A DNA stretch of 30,064 nucleotides, taken from a virus. The notes under the pieces are model-generated. The model searched no databases. It was not told the DNA's origin and saw nothing but the letters and a program-made list of their open reading frames with translations. The translations under genes and the position numbers were made by a program. Each line of letters starts with the position of its first letter. Within the stretch, counting starts at the first letter, position 1. The DNA is taken from positions 1 to 30,064 of IMG/VR virus record IMGVR_UViG_3300010160_000166; one strand, written 5' to 3'. Shown here piece by piece: positions 22,012 to 30,053 of this stretch.

Positions 22012-22878
22012 ATGAAAGATTTATTGAAAGAAGCGATTGCTGATGCAAAAGCTGTAAAACAAACTGCCCTTGCTAATGCTAAATTAGCTTTAGAAGAAGC
22101 GTTTACTCCAAGACTTCAATCTATGTTATCTGCGAAATTAGCTGAAGAACTTTCTGAAGAGGAAGAAGAAGTTGAAGATGTAGCAACAGAAGGTGAAGAA
22201 GAAGGATACGTTGATAACGAAGCTCCTGTAGAGGAAGGCGAAGAAGGTGAAGACTATTCTGAAGAAGCTCCGGCTGAAGAAGAAGAAGTTACCGAAGAAG
22301 AAGATGATTTAGATTTAGAAGAAATCATCAGAGAATTAGAAGGAGAAAGCGATTCTGAAGACACAATGGAAGAAGGCGATTATTCTGAAGAAGACTCAAT
22401 GGAAGAAGGAGAAGAAGAAGAAATGACTGAAGAAGAAGATGAAGATATCGACATCAATGAAATCATTCGTTCTTTAAGAGAAGAAGATGAAGAAGAAGAA
22501 ATGACTGAAGAAGAAGAGTCTAGCGAAGAGTTAGAAGAAGCTTATAACGTTATTCGTTTCTTAAAAGGTAAAATCAATGAAGTTAATTTATTGAATGCTA
22601 AACTTCTTTACTCAAACAAATTGTTCCGTAATTTTGCATTGAATGAAGGTCAAAAAATGAAAGTAATTGAAAATTTTGACAGAGCTCATAATTTACGTGA
22701 AGTAAAATTAGTTTTCTCAACATTAGCTGAAGGATTCAAATCTCCATCAACTAAAAAGTCAATTAAAGAATCATACGCATCGAAGCCAGTTGCTTCAACT
22801 AAACCAGCAAAGCGTATTTTATCTGAAGGAGCTGACTTAGCTAGCAGATTCCAAAAATTAGCAGGTTTAAAAAAATAA
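22012..22878 (+). CDS. 22: Prohead core scaffold protein (T4 gp22-like)
   Basis: This 288-residue major scaffold is predicted to be digested by gp21 during maturation. The N-terminus MKDLLKEAIADAKAV has LKE before A (5-8), and ALEE before A follows. Residues about 48-175 are an extreme Glu/Asp run, as expected of the scaffold acidic core. The C-terminal domain (INEVNLLNAKLLYSNKLF, later KMKVIENFDRAHNLREVKL) is the recognisable gp22 signature. The last 17 residues follow LSE before G (270-273) and contain SRFQKLAGL, a peptide shared with the ParB-like protein. It lies directly before gp23, as in T4. Confidence 0.9.
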   Translation: MKDLLKEAIADAKAVKQTALANAKLALEEAFTPRLQSMLSAKLAEELSEEEEEVEDVATEGEEEGYVDNEAPVEEGEEGEDYSEEAPAEEEEVTEEEDDLDLEEIIRELEGESDSEDTMEEGDYSEEDSMEEGEEEEMTEEEDEDIDINEIIRSLREEDEEEEMTEEEESSEELEEAYNVIRFLKGKINEVNLLNAKLLYSNKLFRNFALNEGQKMKVIENFDRAHNLREVKLVFSTLAEGFKSPSTKKSIKESYASKPVASTKPAKRILSEGADLASRFQKLAGLKK

Positions 22879-22904
22879 TTTAAAAACAAAAAAACAAAAA
22901 CAAT

Positions 22905-24596
22905 ATGTCATTAAAATCAATCTTAAACGATAGTAACTCAACAGTTCGTCGTCAAATGGATGAGACCAAAGGCCTAGTAGGTAAATGGTCCAAGACTGGT
23001 TTATTAGAAGGTATTGATAGCGAGTACGAAAGACACGGTATGGCTATTATGCTTGAAAACCAAGCTAAACAATTAGTAACTGAAGCTAACTCAACAGGTA
23101 CAGCTTCTAACTCAGAACAATGGTCAGGTGTTGCTTTACCATTAGTAAGAAGAGTATTTGCTGAAATTGCTGCTAAAGATTTCGTTTCTGTTCAACCAAT
23201 GAACTTACCGTCAGGTCTAGTGTTCTATATGGATTTCAAATACGGAACTGCTCAGCCAGGATTCACTAACACAGCTACTCCTGCAGGTAATCCATCAGCT
23301 CCATCATTTCAAACAAACTCTGTATTTGGTGTAACTTCTGGATTGGATCAAGATCCAACAGGTGGTCTTTATGGACAAGGTAAATTTGGATACTCAATCA
23401 ATGATGTAACAACTACATTAGCTGCTTCAGGTTCTGCTTTATCAACTACTTTATCTGGATCTATTTCAGCAGCATTAACAATGGCTTCAGATGCAGATTT
23501 TGACGAATTTAATTATGATTCAAAATTTACATTAGCTAACTCAGCATCAATTGCTGCAGGTCACTTCAAAAAAATCTCTGTGCCAGCTGCATTATTGTCT
23601 GAGGCAGATTTAGAAGGTGTAAGAGCTTATTTGATTTCAGGTTCAACAGCTGCTAAAATTACAGCTTACTATCCACAATTTACTAAAAATGTTAATGACA
23701 CTACATTGACATTTATTGTATCAGGTTCTATTACAAATACAGGATTAAATGAAACTATTGCAATTGGATATCAAAAACAACCAGCTTCTAATTCAAGAGG
23801 TGATTTCCAAGATACTTCAGGAGATTCTTTAACTAATATCAATATTCCAGAAATCAACGTAGAGTTGAAATCAGAATCTATTGTTGCTAAAACAAGAAAA
23901 TTAAAAGCAATTTGGTCTCCAGAGTTTGCTCAAGATTTAAATGCATACCACTCAATTGACGCTGAAGCTGAATTAACTTCTATGTTATCTGAATATATCT
24001 CTCAAGAGATTGATTTAGAAATTTTAGATATGTTGATTCAAAATGCAGTAACGAATGAAAGATGGTCTGCTCAAATTGGATTTGATTATATCTCAAGCAC
24101 TGATACTTTCTCTCAAGCAGGTTTCACAGGAACAGCTTATACTCAAGGAACTTGGTTCCAAACTTTAGGAACTAAAATCCAAAAAGTATCTAATAAAATT
24201 CACCAAAAGACTATGCGTGGTGGAGCAAACTTCTTAGTATGTTCTCCAGACGTAGCTACTATTTTAGAATCTATTCCAGGATATGCTGCTGATACCGACG
24301 GTACTAAAATGCAGTTTGCAATGGGTGTTCAAAAAGTAGGTTTATTGAATTCAAGATTTACAGTTTACAAAAATCCTTATATGACTGACAACGTTATCTT
24401 GTTAGGATATAGAGGAGCTCAATTCTTGGAAACAGGTGCTGTATATGCTCCATATATTCCACTTATCATGACTCCATTAGTATACGATCCAACAAACTTT
24501 ACTCCACGTAAAGGTGTTATGACTCGTTATGCTAAGAAAATGGTAAGACCAGAATTCTATGGTACTATTAAAGTACATGGATTGCATTTAATATAA
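22905..24596 (+). CDS. 23: Major capsid protein (T4 gp23-like)
   Basis: This 563-residue HK97-fold capsid subunit precursor has QLVTEANSTG at 56-65, with cleavage expected after Glu60; it aligns with the FLTE/AEIG site of T4 gp23 after residue 65. LVRRVFAEIAAKDFVSVQPM and GLVFYMDFKYG follow, canonical gp23 signatures, with KLKAIWSPEFAQDLNAYHSI and the C-terminal VYAPYIPLIMTPLVYDPTNF and TRYAKKMVRPEFYG. Its gene shows somewhat different codon choice (more C-ending codons), consistent with high expression. It follows gp22 after an A-rich 26-base gap and is followed by a strong terminator. Confidence 0.96.
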   Translation: MSLKSILNDSNSTVRRQMDETKGLVGKWSKTGLLEGIDSEYERHGMAIMLENQAKQLVTEANSTGTASNSEQWSGVALPLVRRVFAEIAAKDFVSVQPMNLPSGLVFYMDFKYGTAQPGFTNTATPAGNPSAPSFQTNSVFGVTSGLDQDPTGGLYGQGKFGYSINDVTTTLAASGSALSTTLSGSISAALTMASDADFDEFNYDSKFTLANSASIAAGHFKKISVPAALLSEADLEGVRAYLISGSTAAKITAYYPQFTKNVNDTTLTFIVSGSITNTGLNETIAIGYQKQPASNSRGDFQDTSGDSLTNINIPEINVELKSESIVAKTRKLKAIWSPEFAQDLNAYHSIDAEAELTSMLSEYISQEIDLEILDMLIQNAVTNERWSAQIGFDYISSTDTFSQAGFTGTAYTQGTWFQTLGTKIQKVSNKIHQKTMRGGANFLVCSPDVATILESIPGYAADTDGTKMQFAMGVQKVGLLNSRFTVYKNPYMTDNVILLGYRGAQFLETGAVYAPYIPLIMTPLVYDPTNFTPRKGVMTRYAKKMVRPEFYGTIKVHGLHLI

Positions 24597-24623
24597 TCTA
24601 GAGACACTCTCTAAATTAAGTTT

Positions 24624-24649
24624 AAAAGGGGTTAGTAATAGCCCCTTTT
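24624..24649 (+). terminator. Factor-independent terminator after capsid gene
   Basis: AAAAGGGG (24624-24631) and CCCCTTTT (24642-24649) form a perfect 8-bp stem with a 10-base loop, the descending arm ending in T-rich sequence. It lies 28 bases after the gp23 stop and is the clearest terminator in the window. Confidence 0.8.
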
Positions 24650-24674
24650 CTACTGATTAAAAGACACTAGTTTG

Positions 24675-24698
24675 ATATTTATTATAAATTAGTATTTT
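24675..24698 (+). promoter_or_regulatory. Putative late promoter, ATATTTAT motif
   Basis: ATATTTATTA at 24675-24684 is 24 bases before the ATG at 24699 and lies just after the capsid terminator. An element at this position is needed to restart transcription, which supports the promoter reading. Confidence 0.6.
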
Positions 24699-25346
24699 AT
24701 GAAAGAACCTAATAGAGTTAGAAAAAATGATATTAAATACAATGTCGTTTTAAATGAAGAGCAAAAACAAGCAAAGCAATTAATAATAGATAACCAAATT
24801 GTTATTATAACGGGTAGAGCAGGGTCAGGAAAGTCATTAGTAGGTGCTCAAGCAGCTTTAGACTTTTTAAATAAAAAACAATGTGATAAAATATTAGTTA
24901 CTCGTAGCGCTATTGAAGTAGGAAGGTCGTTAGGATTTCTACCAGGAGCTTTAGAAGATAAATTCAATCCATATATGGAAGCACTTATCGAGAATTTGTA
25001 TAAGTGTATGGATAAGATTAAAATAGATGATTTTGTAAAAACTGAAAGAGTTCAAGCTTTACCTGTGCAATTTATTAGAGGTAAAACAATAGATGATGTG
25101 TTGATTGTAGAAGAAGCACAGAACCTTACGAAGCCTGAGATGCTTGCCATCTTAACACGCCTTGGAAAGACCGGTAAAATCATTATAAACGGGGATAATG
25201 AACAGCAAGATACAAACGAGTCTATATCAGGTTTAACTTATGCTATTGAGCTCTCTAAAAAGATAAATGGTATTGAATGGATAAAATTAAAAGAAAACCA
25301 TAGATCAGATTTAGTAGGGCAGATATTAGATTATGAATATAACTAA
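24699..25346 (+). CDS. phoH: PhoH-like P-loop ATPase
   Basis: This 215-residue protein has Walker A GRAGSGKS at 39-46, VTRSAIEVGRSLGFLPG at 68-84 (the PhoH-typical R-x-x-x-x-G-x-x-L-G-F-L-P-G block) and Walker B VLIVEEAQN at 134-142, then INGDNEQQD. It is a stand-alone PhoH core without extra RNA-binding domains. PhoH-like genes are common in T4-like marine and Bacteroidota phages; suggested roles are RNA-related ATPase or helicase activity, and a phosphate-stress role is not established. It heads a unit with the kinase and endolysin. Confidence 0.9.
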   Translation: MKEPNRVRKNDIKYNVVLNEEQKQAKQLIIDNQIVIITGRAGSGKSLVGAQAALDFLNKKQCDKILVTRSAIEVGRSLGFLPGALEDKFNPYMEALIENLYKCMDKIKIDDFVKTERVQALPVQFIRGKTIDDVLIVEEAQNLTKPEMLAILTRLGKTGKIIINGDNEQQDTNESISGLTYAIELSKKINGIEWIKLKENHRSDLVGQILDYEYN

Positions 25347-25349
25347 ATT

Positions 25350-25913
25350 ATGAAATTAAAAGATATATTAGATACAGTATTAGAAGATATTGAAAAAGGA
25401 TGGATGAAACAATTCACTCCTGGTCAAGTATATTCTAATCCATATCACACTGCATTTAATCAATTAAATGAAGGAGTAACAAAAACAGTTGTAATTATGG
25501 TAGGCATACCAGGTTCAGGTAAATCTACATTTATTAAAAAATTACCAGGAGCTCCTGTGATTTGTTCAGCAGATCATTATTTCGAGCAAGGAGGTGAATA
25601 TAAATTTGACGCTACTAAATTAGGAACTGCACATACTCAATGTAGAAATAAAGCAGCTTTAGCAATGCATCAAAATGCACCTGCTATTGTAATTGACAAT
25701 ACAAATTTAACAGATAAAGAAAGAGAACCATATGAAACTTTAGCTCAACAGAATGGATATAAAATTTTATATGTAGTTTTTGAACCAAATAAACAAGATG
25801 TAAAAAAATTAGCTAGACGAAACCTTCATGGTGTTGACGCGGCAAAATTAGAAGTTATGGCAAAAAGATTTCGACCACCTAGTGGCGAATTAGGTAAAAT
25901 CATTTATAAATAA
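25350..25913 (+). CDS. P-loop kinase (polynucleotide/zeta-toxin-like fold) with N-terminal leader
   Basis: This 187-residue protein has a P-loop GIPGSGKST at 52-60 in a strand-loop-helix, then CSADHYFEQGGEYKFD, IVIDNTNLTDKE and LARRNLHGVDAAKLE. This matches AAA_33-type kinases such as the kinase domain of polynucleotide kinases and N4BP2-like proteins. Residues 1-41 are an extra leader, MKLKDILDTVLEDIEKG and onward, ending in QLNE before G42; that is a gp21-type site placed just before the first strand of the kinase domain. Substrate is unknown (nucleic acid 5' end, or a small molecule or protein). It begins three bases after the PhoH stop. Confidence 0.75.
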   Translation: MKLKDILDTVLEDIEKGWMKQFTPGQVYSNPYHTAFNQLNEGVTKTVVIMVGIPGSGKSTFIKKLPGAPVICSADHYFEQGGEYKFDATKLGTAHTQCRNKAALAMHQNAPAIVIDNTNLTDKEREPYETLAQQNGYKILYVVFEPNKQDVKKLARRNLHGVDAAKLEVMAKRFRPPSGELGKIIYK

Positions 25914-25928
25914 TTTAACTTATCAATC

Positions 25929-26738
25929 ATGCTTTTAAAAAATGGGTCATCTGGAGAAGATGTAAAAAAACTTCAAACTAAATTAGGATTAACAGCAGAC
26001 GGTGCTTTCGGACCTAATACAGAAACAAAAGTTAAAGAATGGCAAAAGGCTAATGGACTGACAGCAGACGGTATCGTTGGACCAGGCACTTGGACAAAAA
26101 TGTTTGGGGCAGCGCCAGTAGCTGTAATACCAAACTCTAATTTCAAATTAGACAAATTAAAAGGGCATGTTCCTGATTCAGTAATTGCTCAAATTCCTAG
26201 CACAGCTGCAAAATTTAATATTACGACACCTTTAAGACTTGCTCACTTCTTGGCTCAATGTGGCCACGAGTCTGCTAATTTTAAAGCAGTTTCTGAAAAT
26301 GTAAATTACTCGGCAGACGGTTTAAAGAAAATATTCGGAAAATACTTTCCTGGAAATCTGTCAGACTTATATGCACGTCAACCAGAGAAAATAGCTTCTA
26401 GAGTTTATGCATCTAGAATGGGTAATGGAGATGAAGCTTCAAGAGAAGGATTCAAATTTAGAGGTCGTGGTTATATCCAATTAACAGGAAAATCTAATTA
26501 CACTAACTTTACTAAATTTATTGGTGAAGATTGTGTTGGAAATCCTGATTTAGTAGCTACTAAATATCCATTAGCTTCAGCAGCATTCTTTTTTGATTCT
26601 AATAAATTATGGTCTATTTGTGATAAAGGTGCAGATGATGCAACGGTTACCTCAGTAACTAAAAGAGTAAATGGAGGAACTATTGGATTAGCAGATAGAA
26701 TCAAACACTTTAAAGAATTCTATAGTTTATTATCTTAA
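25929..26738 (+). CDS. Endolysin: PG-binding domain plus GH19-like muramidase/chitinase domain
   Basis: This 269-residue protein hydrolyses peptidoglycan at lysis. Residues 1-58 are a peptidoglycan-binding type 1 domain (GSSGEDVKKLQTKLGLTADG, then GIVGPGTWTKM). Residues about 75-269 are a GH19 (chitinase-like lysozyme) domain with AHFLAQCGHESANFKAVSEN, in which Glu114 is the likely acid and Glu123 the second glutamate. FRGRGYIQLTGKSNY and VNGGTIGLADRI follow, both typical of GH19 phage lysins. No signal peptide is visible, so a holin or another route is needed; no obvious holin is recognised in the window. Confidence 0.92.
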   Translation: MLLKNGSSGEDVKKLQTKLGLTADGAFGPNTETKVKEWQKANGLTADGIVGPGTWTKMFGAAPVAVIPNSNFKLDKLKGHVPDSVIAQIPSTAAKFNITTPLRLAHFLAQCGHESANFKAVSENVNYSADGLKKIFGKYFPGNLSDLYARQPEKIASRVYASRMGNGDEASREGFKFRGRGYIQLTGKSNYTNFTKFIGEDCVGNPDLVATKYPLASAAFFFDSNKLWSICDKGADDATVTSVTKRVNGGTIGLADRIKHFKEFYSLLS

Positions 26739-26741
26739 AAG

Positions 26742-26766
26742 ATATTTATTAATAAAGTAAAGGAGC
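26742..26766 (+). promoter_or_regulatory. Putative late promoter plus GGAG ribosome site
   Basis: ATATTTATTA at 26742-26751 is 25 bases before the ATG at 26767. AAAGGAG directly before the ATG is the only Shine-Dalgarno-like string near a start here, but it is only one base from the ATG, so its use is doubtful. Confidence 0.5.
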
Positions 26767-27921
26767 ATGGCAGTAACAATACCAATTTGGACAGGAACAA
26801 GTACATTTGTATCAGGTTCAACTGGCACATTCGGATTCTTTGATGCAGATTCGACATATCGAAATCACGCAGATAAAGTAGCAGCGTGGTGTGCTGGTAG
26901 ATTAGGATATCCAATAAATGATGTCGAACTTCAAGCAGTACATTTTTACGCTTGTTTTGAAGAAGCATCTTTAGAATATTCCAATCAAGTTAATCAATTC
27001 TCTATTAGAGATAACATGTTTCAATTACAAGGGTCTCCAACAGGCGGTAATTTAACAGGTAAGCCTGTAAATACTAATTTAGGAAGATTAATAGGTATTG
27101 CAAAAAATTACGGTACGGAAGCAGGTTCAGGAGGTTATTTAGCTTATAAATCTGCTTCTATACAAGTAACGACAGGACAGCAAGTATATGACTTAAATGA
27201 TTTTACTTTTGAAGTAGCTGGGGACGCATCTAAACACATTGAAATTAAAAAGATATTTCATGAAACTCCTCCAGCAATTATAAGATATTTTGATCCATTT
27301 ATAGGTACTGGTTTAGGGTCTCAAACAATGTTAGAGAATTTTGGATGGGGTAATTATTCTCCAGGCGTATCATTTTTAATGATGCCTATGTATGCGGATT
27401 TATTAAGACTTCAAGCAATTGAAATGAATGATATGATTCGTAAGTCTGCATTTAGTTTCTCTATAACAGGAGATAGACTAACCTTATTTCCATTACCGAC
27501 ATACGATTATACATTATTTATAAATTATATTACGGAAGAAGACCGTTCAGCATTACAAGTTATAACAGGTTCAAATGTAGTTGGAGATTTTTCAAATGCT
27601 CCTTATGAATTGCATACTTATAATCAAATCAATCCTGCAGGTAAACAATGGATATTCAAATATACATTAGCTCTGGCAAAAGAAGTTTTAGGTAATATCA
27701 GAAATAAGTATTCTTCTATTCCAATTCCAGGTTCAGAAACGACTTTAAATGGAGCTGATTTAGTATCTCAAGGACAAACAGAAAAAGACGCTTTAATTAC
27801 TCAACTAAGAGAAAATCTAGAAGCAGTTTCTAGACAATCACAATTAGCTAAAATGACTGAAGAAGCAGATAATATTCAATCTCAATTAAACAAGGTACCT
27901 ATGCCTATTTATATAGGTTAA
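26767..27921 (+). CDS. 13: Neck protein (T4 gp13-like)
   Basis: This 384-residue head-completion/neck protein joins the portal to the tail. It is recognised by ADKVAAWCAGRLGYPINDVEL, followed by FYACFEEASLEYSNQVNQF, and by the C-terminal IFKYTLALAKEVLGNIRNKY with IPIPGSETTLNGADLVSQG, both typical of the gp13 family. It is longer than T4 gp13 (about 309), with an N-terminal extension of about 30 residues and a middle insertion. It is followed four bases later by the gp14-like gene and then gp15, the T4 order. Confidence 0.85.
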   Translation: MAVTIPIWTGTSTFVSGSTGTFGFFDADSTYRNHADKVAAWCAGRLGYPINDVELQAVHFYACFEEASLEYSNQVNQFSIRDNMFQLQGSPTGGNLTGKPVNTNLGRLIGIAKNYGTEAGSGGYLAYKSASIQVTTGQQVYDLNDFTFEVAGDASKHIEIKKIFHETPPAIIRYFDPFIGTGLGSQTMLENFGWGNYSPGVSFLMMPMYADLLRLQAIEMNDMIRKSAFSFSITGDRLTLFPLPTYDYTLFINYITEEDRSALQVITGSNVVGDFSNAPYELHTYNQINPAGKQWIFKYTLALAKEVLGNIRNKYSSIPIPGSETTLNGADLVSQGQTEKDALITQLRENLEAVSRQSQLAKMTEEADNIQSQLNKVPMPIYIG

Positions 27922-27925
27922 TAAT

Positions 27926-28453
27926 ATGGCATTATTTGGAGGTCAAAGAGACGCTTCTTTAATTAGAAGTTTAAATAGAGAATTAATTCACAGATATATA
28001 GATACAGAAGTGTTATTTTACAAAACACAGCTGAACTCTATATCTACAAATATCTATGACGAAACGAATAATAAAGTATATCAGCAACCTGTTTTAATTC
28101 CATGTATCGTAACTTTTGAAGATGAAGTTTGGTCGACAGAAGATTATGGTTCGGATGTAAACCAAAATTGTACGTTTGCATTTTTAAAAGATGATTTAGT
28201 AGATAATGGCTATCATCCTGAAATTGGAGATATAATAGAATATAGATCTAGATTTTTTGAAATAGACTCCACAGTAGATAACCAAAATTTTGCAGGTAAA
28301 GATCCTGACAGCTGGTTTGGAGGAACTGAACATGGATATTCACTATCTTATATTGTTCAAGCTCATATGACTCGTCAGTCTAAAGTAAATGTAGTACAAA
28401 CAAGATTTGGGGTACCTCCTACTGCTAAATCAATATTACCAAGTAACTTATAA
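27926..28453 (+). CDS. 14: Neck protein (T4 gp14-like)
   Basis: This 175-residue protein contains LIHRYIDTEVLFYKTQ near the N-terminus and HPEIGDIIEYRSRFFEIDST near residues 92-113, which match by eye the YxxxVxFYYVPR and EGDLIYFPxxNxLFEI blocks of T4 gp14. Position between gp13-like and gp15-like genes supports the assignment. It is shorter than T4 gp14 (about 256 residues), lacking the variable C-terminal extension. It overlaps the next gene by one base (TAATG). It is a head-closure component that acts before tail joining. Confidence 0.75.
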   Translation: MALFGGQRDASLIRSLNRELIHRYIDTEVLFYKTQLNSISTNIYDETNNKVYQQPVLIPCIVTFEDEVWSTEDYGSDVNQNCTFAFLKDDLVDNGYHPEIGDIIEYRSRFFEIDSTVDNQNFAGKDPDSWFGGTEHGYSLSYIVQAHMTRQSKVNVVQTRFGVPPTAKSILPSNL

Positions 28454-29652
28454 TGAGAACAGATAAAATAACTAAAAGTGAGGCAGCGTTTGTATCTGAT
28501 AAAGAAGTAAAACGTAATGCAGGATTTACTGACATTAAGAGAGATGGATTAGTTAAAGACATTTCAACTTCATTATATGATGTAGATTACGCAATAAAAT
28601 GGCATTTAGAAAATATAGTTACTCCTACAATTGTAGAAGAAAATACAGTTATATCAGTGCCTATAATGTACGCAGCAGGTGAGAAATGGGCTTCTGTACA
28701 AAAGCATGGATTTCTTCGAGACTCTCAAGGAAAACTTCTTACTCCACTTATAATGATAAGAAGAAATTCCGTAACTAAAAGAGAAGATATTCAAGATTTA
28801 AAAGTGTTAGAAACTTCAGACGCTAGAATTACCTTTGAAAGAAAATATACTCAAAGAAACAGATACTCAAGATTTGATTTAGCTCAGAGACCAAGAGAAA
28901 GAGAATTTTATTCTATGGATGTGCCTAAATTTGTACAAATAGAATATGAACTTTTATGCTGGACTAACAATACTGTACAATTAAATGAAATTGTAGAGCA
29001 ATTAATGTGGTTTGACGGTAAAGCTTTCGGAGATTCTCATAAATTTATAACTCACATAGATCCTCCTTCATTTGAAAATATTAATGATACAGGAACTGAC
29101 AGAGTAGTTAGAGCTACATTATCAATGAGAACCAAAGCTCATATTCTAAATACTCACGGACCAAACGCGCCTGCTTTGTATAAACTTAATCCAGTTAATA
29201 AAATTATTGCTGGTATTGAAATAGATGGAGTAACTGAATCAGTTTCTGCATTAGCTAATACAGCACCTAGAGAATCTAGTACTACTTTATTAAATGGATA
29301 TGGTACAAGAGCTGGAAGTAGTGGAGCTAGCACTGCAATTGCATATTTAACTATTAATAGGCAATTAACAGGTACAGTATTAAATAGCACTACAGTGTCT
29401 TTTGCTTCTGGTTGGGAAACAGCTCCTTCAGGATTACCAGCTACGAGCATTGATAACTTTACATTTTTACATAAACAAATGAATTGGGAAATGGCAGCTG
29501 CATTTATACCTAGATCGGCTATTGTATCATTTACTCAATCTGCGGGAGTATCTACATTAGTAGTAAATACCACAAATCTAGATTATAATTTAGTTCCTGG
29601 AGATCAGGTAGTAGGTATTGGTAAATTCATTGTACAAGACAATCTAGGTTAG
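28453..29652 (+). CDS. 15: Tail completion/sheath stabiliser (T4 gp15-like) with C-terminal extension
   Basis: This 399-residue protein matches T4 gp15 at several points: VISVPIMYAAGEKWASVQKH (versus the VPITYASKEH block), LLTPLIMIRRNSVTK, VQIEYELLCWTNNTVQLNEI (versus IYELSIFTRYEDDMFQIVEQ) and RVVRATLSMRTKAHIL. The family caps the tail tube/sheath and contacts the neck. Here the gp15 part ends near residue 265, and about 130 further residues follow that are Ser/Thr/Gly-rich and beta-like, including VSFASGWETAPSGLPATSID. The extension is not in T4 gp15 and is discussed as a finding. It begins at a one-base overlap with gp14. Confidence 0.8.
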   Translation: MRTDKITKSEAAFVSDKEVKRNAGFTDIKRDGLVKDISTSLYDVDYAIKWHLENIVTPTIVEENTVISVPIMYAAGEKWASVQKHGFLRDSQGKLLTPLIMIRRNSVTKREDIQDLKVLETSDARITFERKYTQRNRYSRFDLAQRPREREFYSMDVPKFVQIEYELLCWTNNTVQLNEIVEQLMWFDGKAFGDSHKFITHIDPPSFENINDTGTDRVVRATLSMRTKAHILNTHGPNAPALYKLNPVNKIIAGIEIDGVTESVSALANTAPRESSTTLLNGYGTRAGSSGASTAIAYLTINRQLTGTVLNSTTVSFASGWETAPSGLPATSIDNFTFLHKQMNWEMAAAFIPRSAIVSFTQSAGVSTLVVNTTNLDYNLVPGDQVVGIGKFIVQDNLG

Positions 29653-29669
29653 TTTCAAATGGCTGCTAC

Positions 29670-29699
29670 ATATTTATATTAAATTAATTAAATCAAGTT
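29670..29699 (+). promoter_or_regulatory. Putative late promoter, ATATTTAT motif
   Basis: ATATTTATATTAAAT begins at 29670, 30 bases before the ATG at 29700 and 17 bases after the gp15 stop. Confidence 0.55.
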
Positions 29700-29981
29700 A
29701 TGACAGAACAAACTACAATTACGCTTACTGAAACAGAATTAAGCGCACTCAGAGAATTGCGTGAAAAATACGCAGTATCAACCACTCAATTTGGTCAACT
29801 TAAAATTGAAAAAAGATTATTAGAAAAAGAGTTAGATAAATTAAATCGTCTAGAAGAAGAATTTGAACGTCAATATGATTCTATTATAGAATCTGAAGTT
29901 GCTTTAGTTAAGCAAATTGAAGACACTTATGGGCAAGGAAATGTCGACTTAGAAACAGGAATGTTTACTCCTATACAATAA
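29700..29981 (+). CDS. Small coiled-coil protein, unknown function
   Basis: This 93-residue protein is mainly a coiled coil with heptad-like Leu/Ile (LRELREKYAVSTTQFGQLKI, then LLEKELDKLNRLEEEFERQ). It ends with QIEDTYGQGNVDLETGMFTP, a short terminal motif (YGxGxxDLETGxF) that recurs in small uncharacterised proteins of T4-like phages. It has its own upstream promoter-like motif and sits between gp15 and the next, probably tail, gene. It could be an assembly factor or scaffolding chaperone. Confidence 0.65.
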   Translation: MTEQTTITLTETELSALRELREKYAVSTTQFGQLKIEKRLLEKELDKLNRLEEEFERQYDSIIESEVALVKQIEDTYGQGNVDLETGMFTPIQ

Positions 29982-30001
29982 CTGTTTGAGTCAGGTTAAT
30001 C

Positions 30002-30053
30002 ATATTTATTAATGATAATTAACTTAAACTAAATCTTTAACACATAAAACACA
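30002..30053 (+). promoter_or_regulatory. Putative late promoter, ATATTTAT motif
   Basis: ATATTTATTAAT begins at 30002, 52 bases before the ATG at 30054. The longer spacing is unusual compared with most copies and implies a longer leader for the next gene. Confidence 0.5.

Noticed and set aside
29982-30053. Terminator between the coiled-coil gene and the next gene
   Set aside because: Only a weak 6-bp AT stem (GTTAAT/ATTAAC) can be drawn, with no GC core or T-run.
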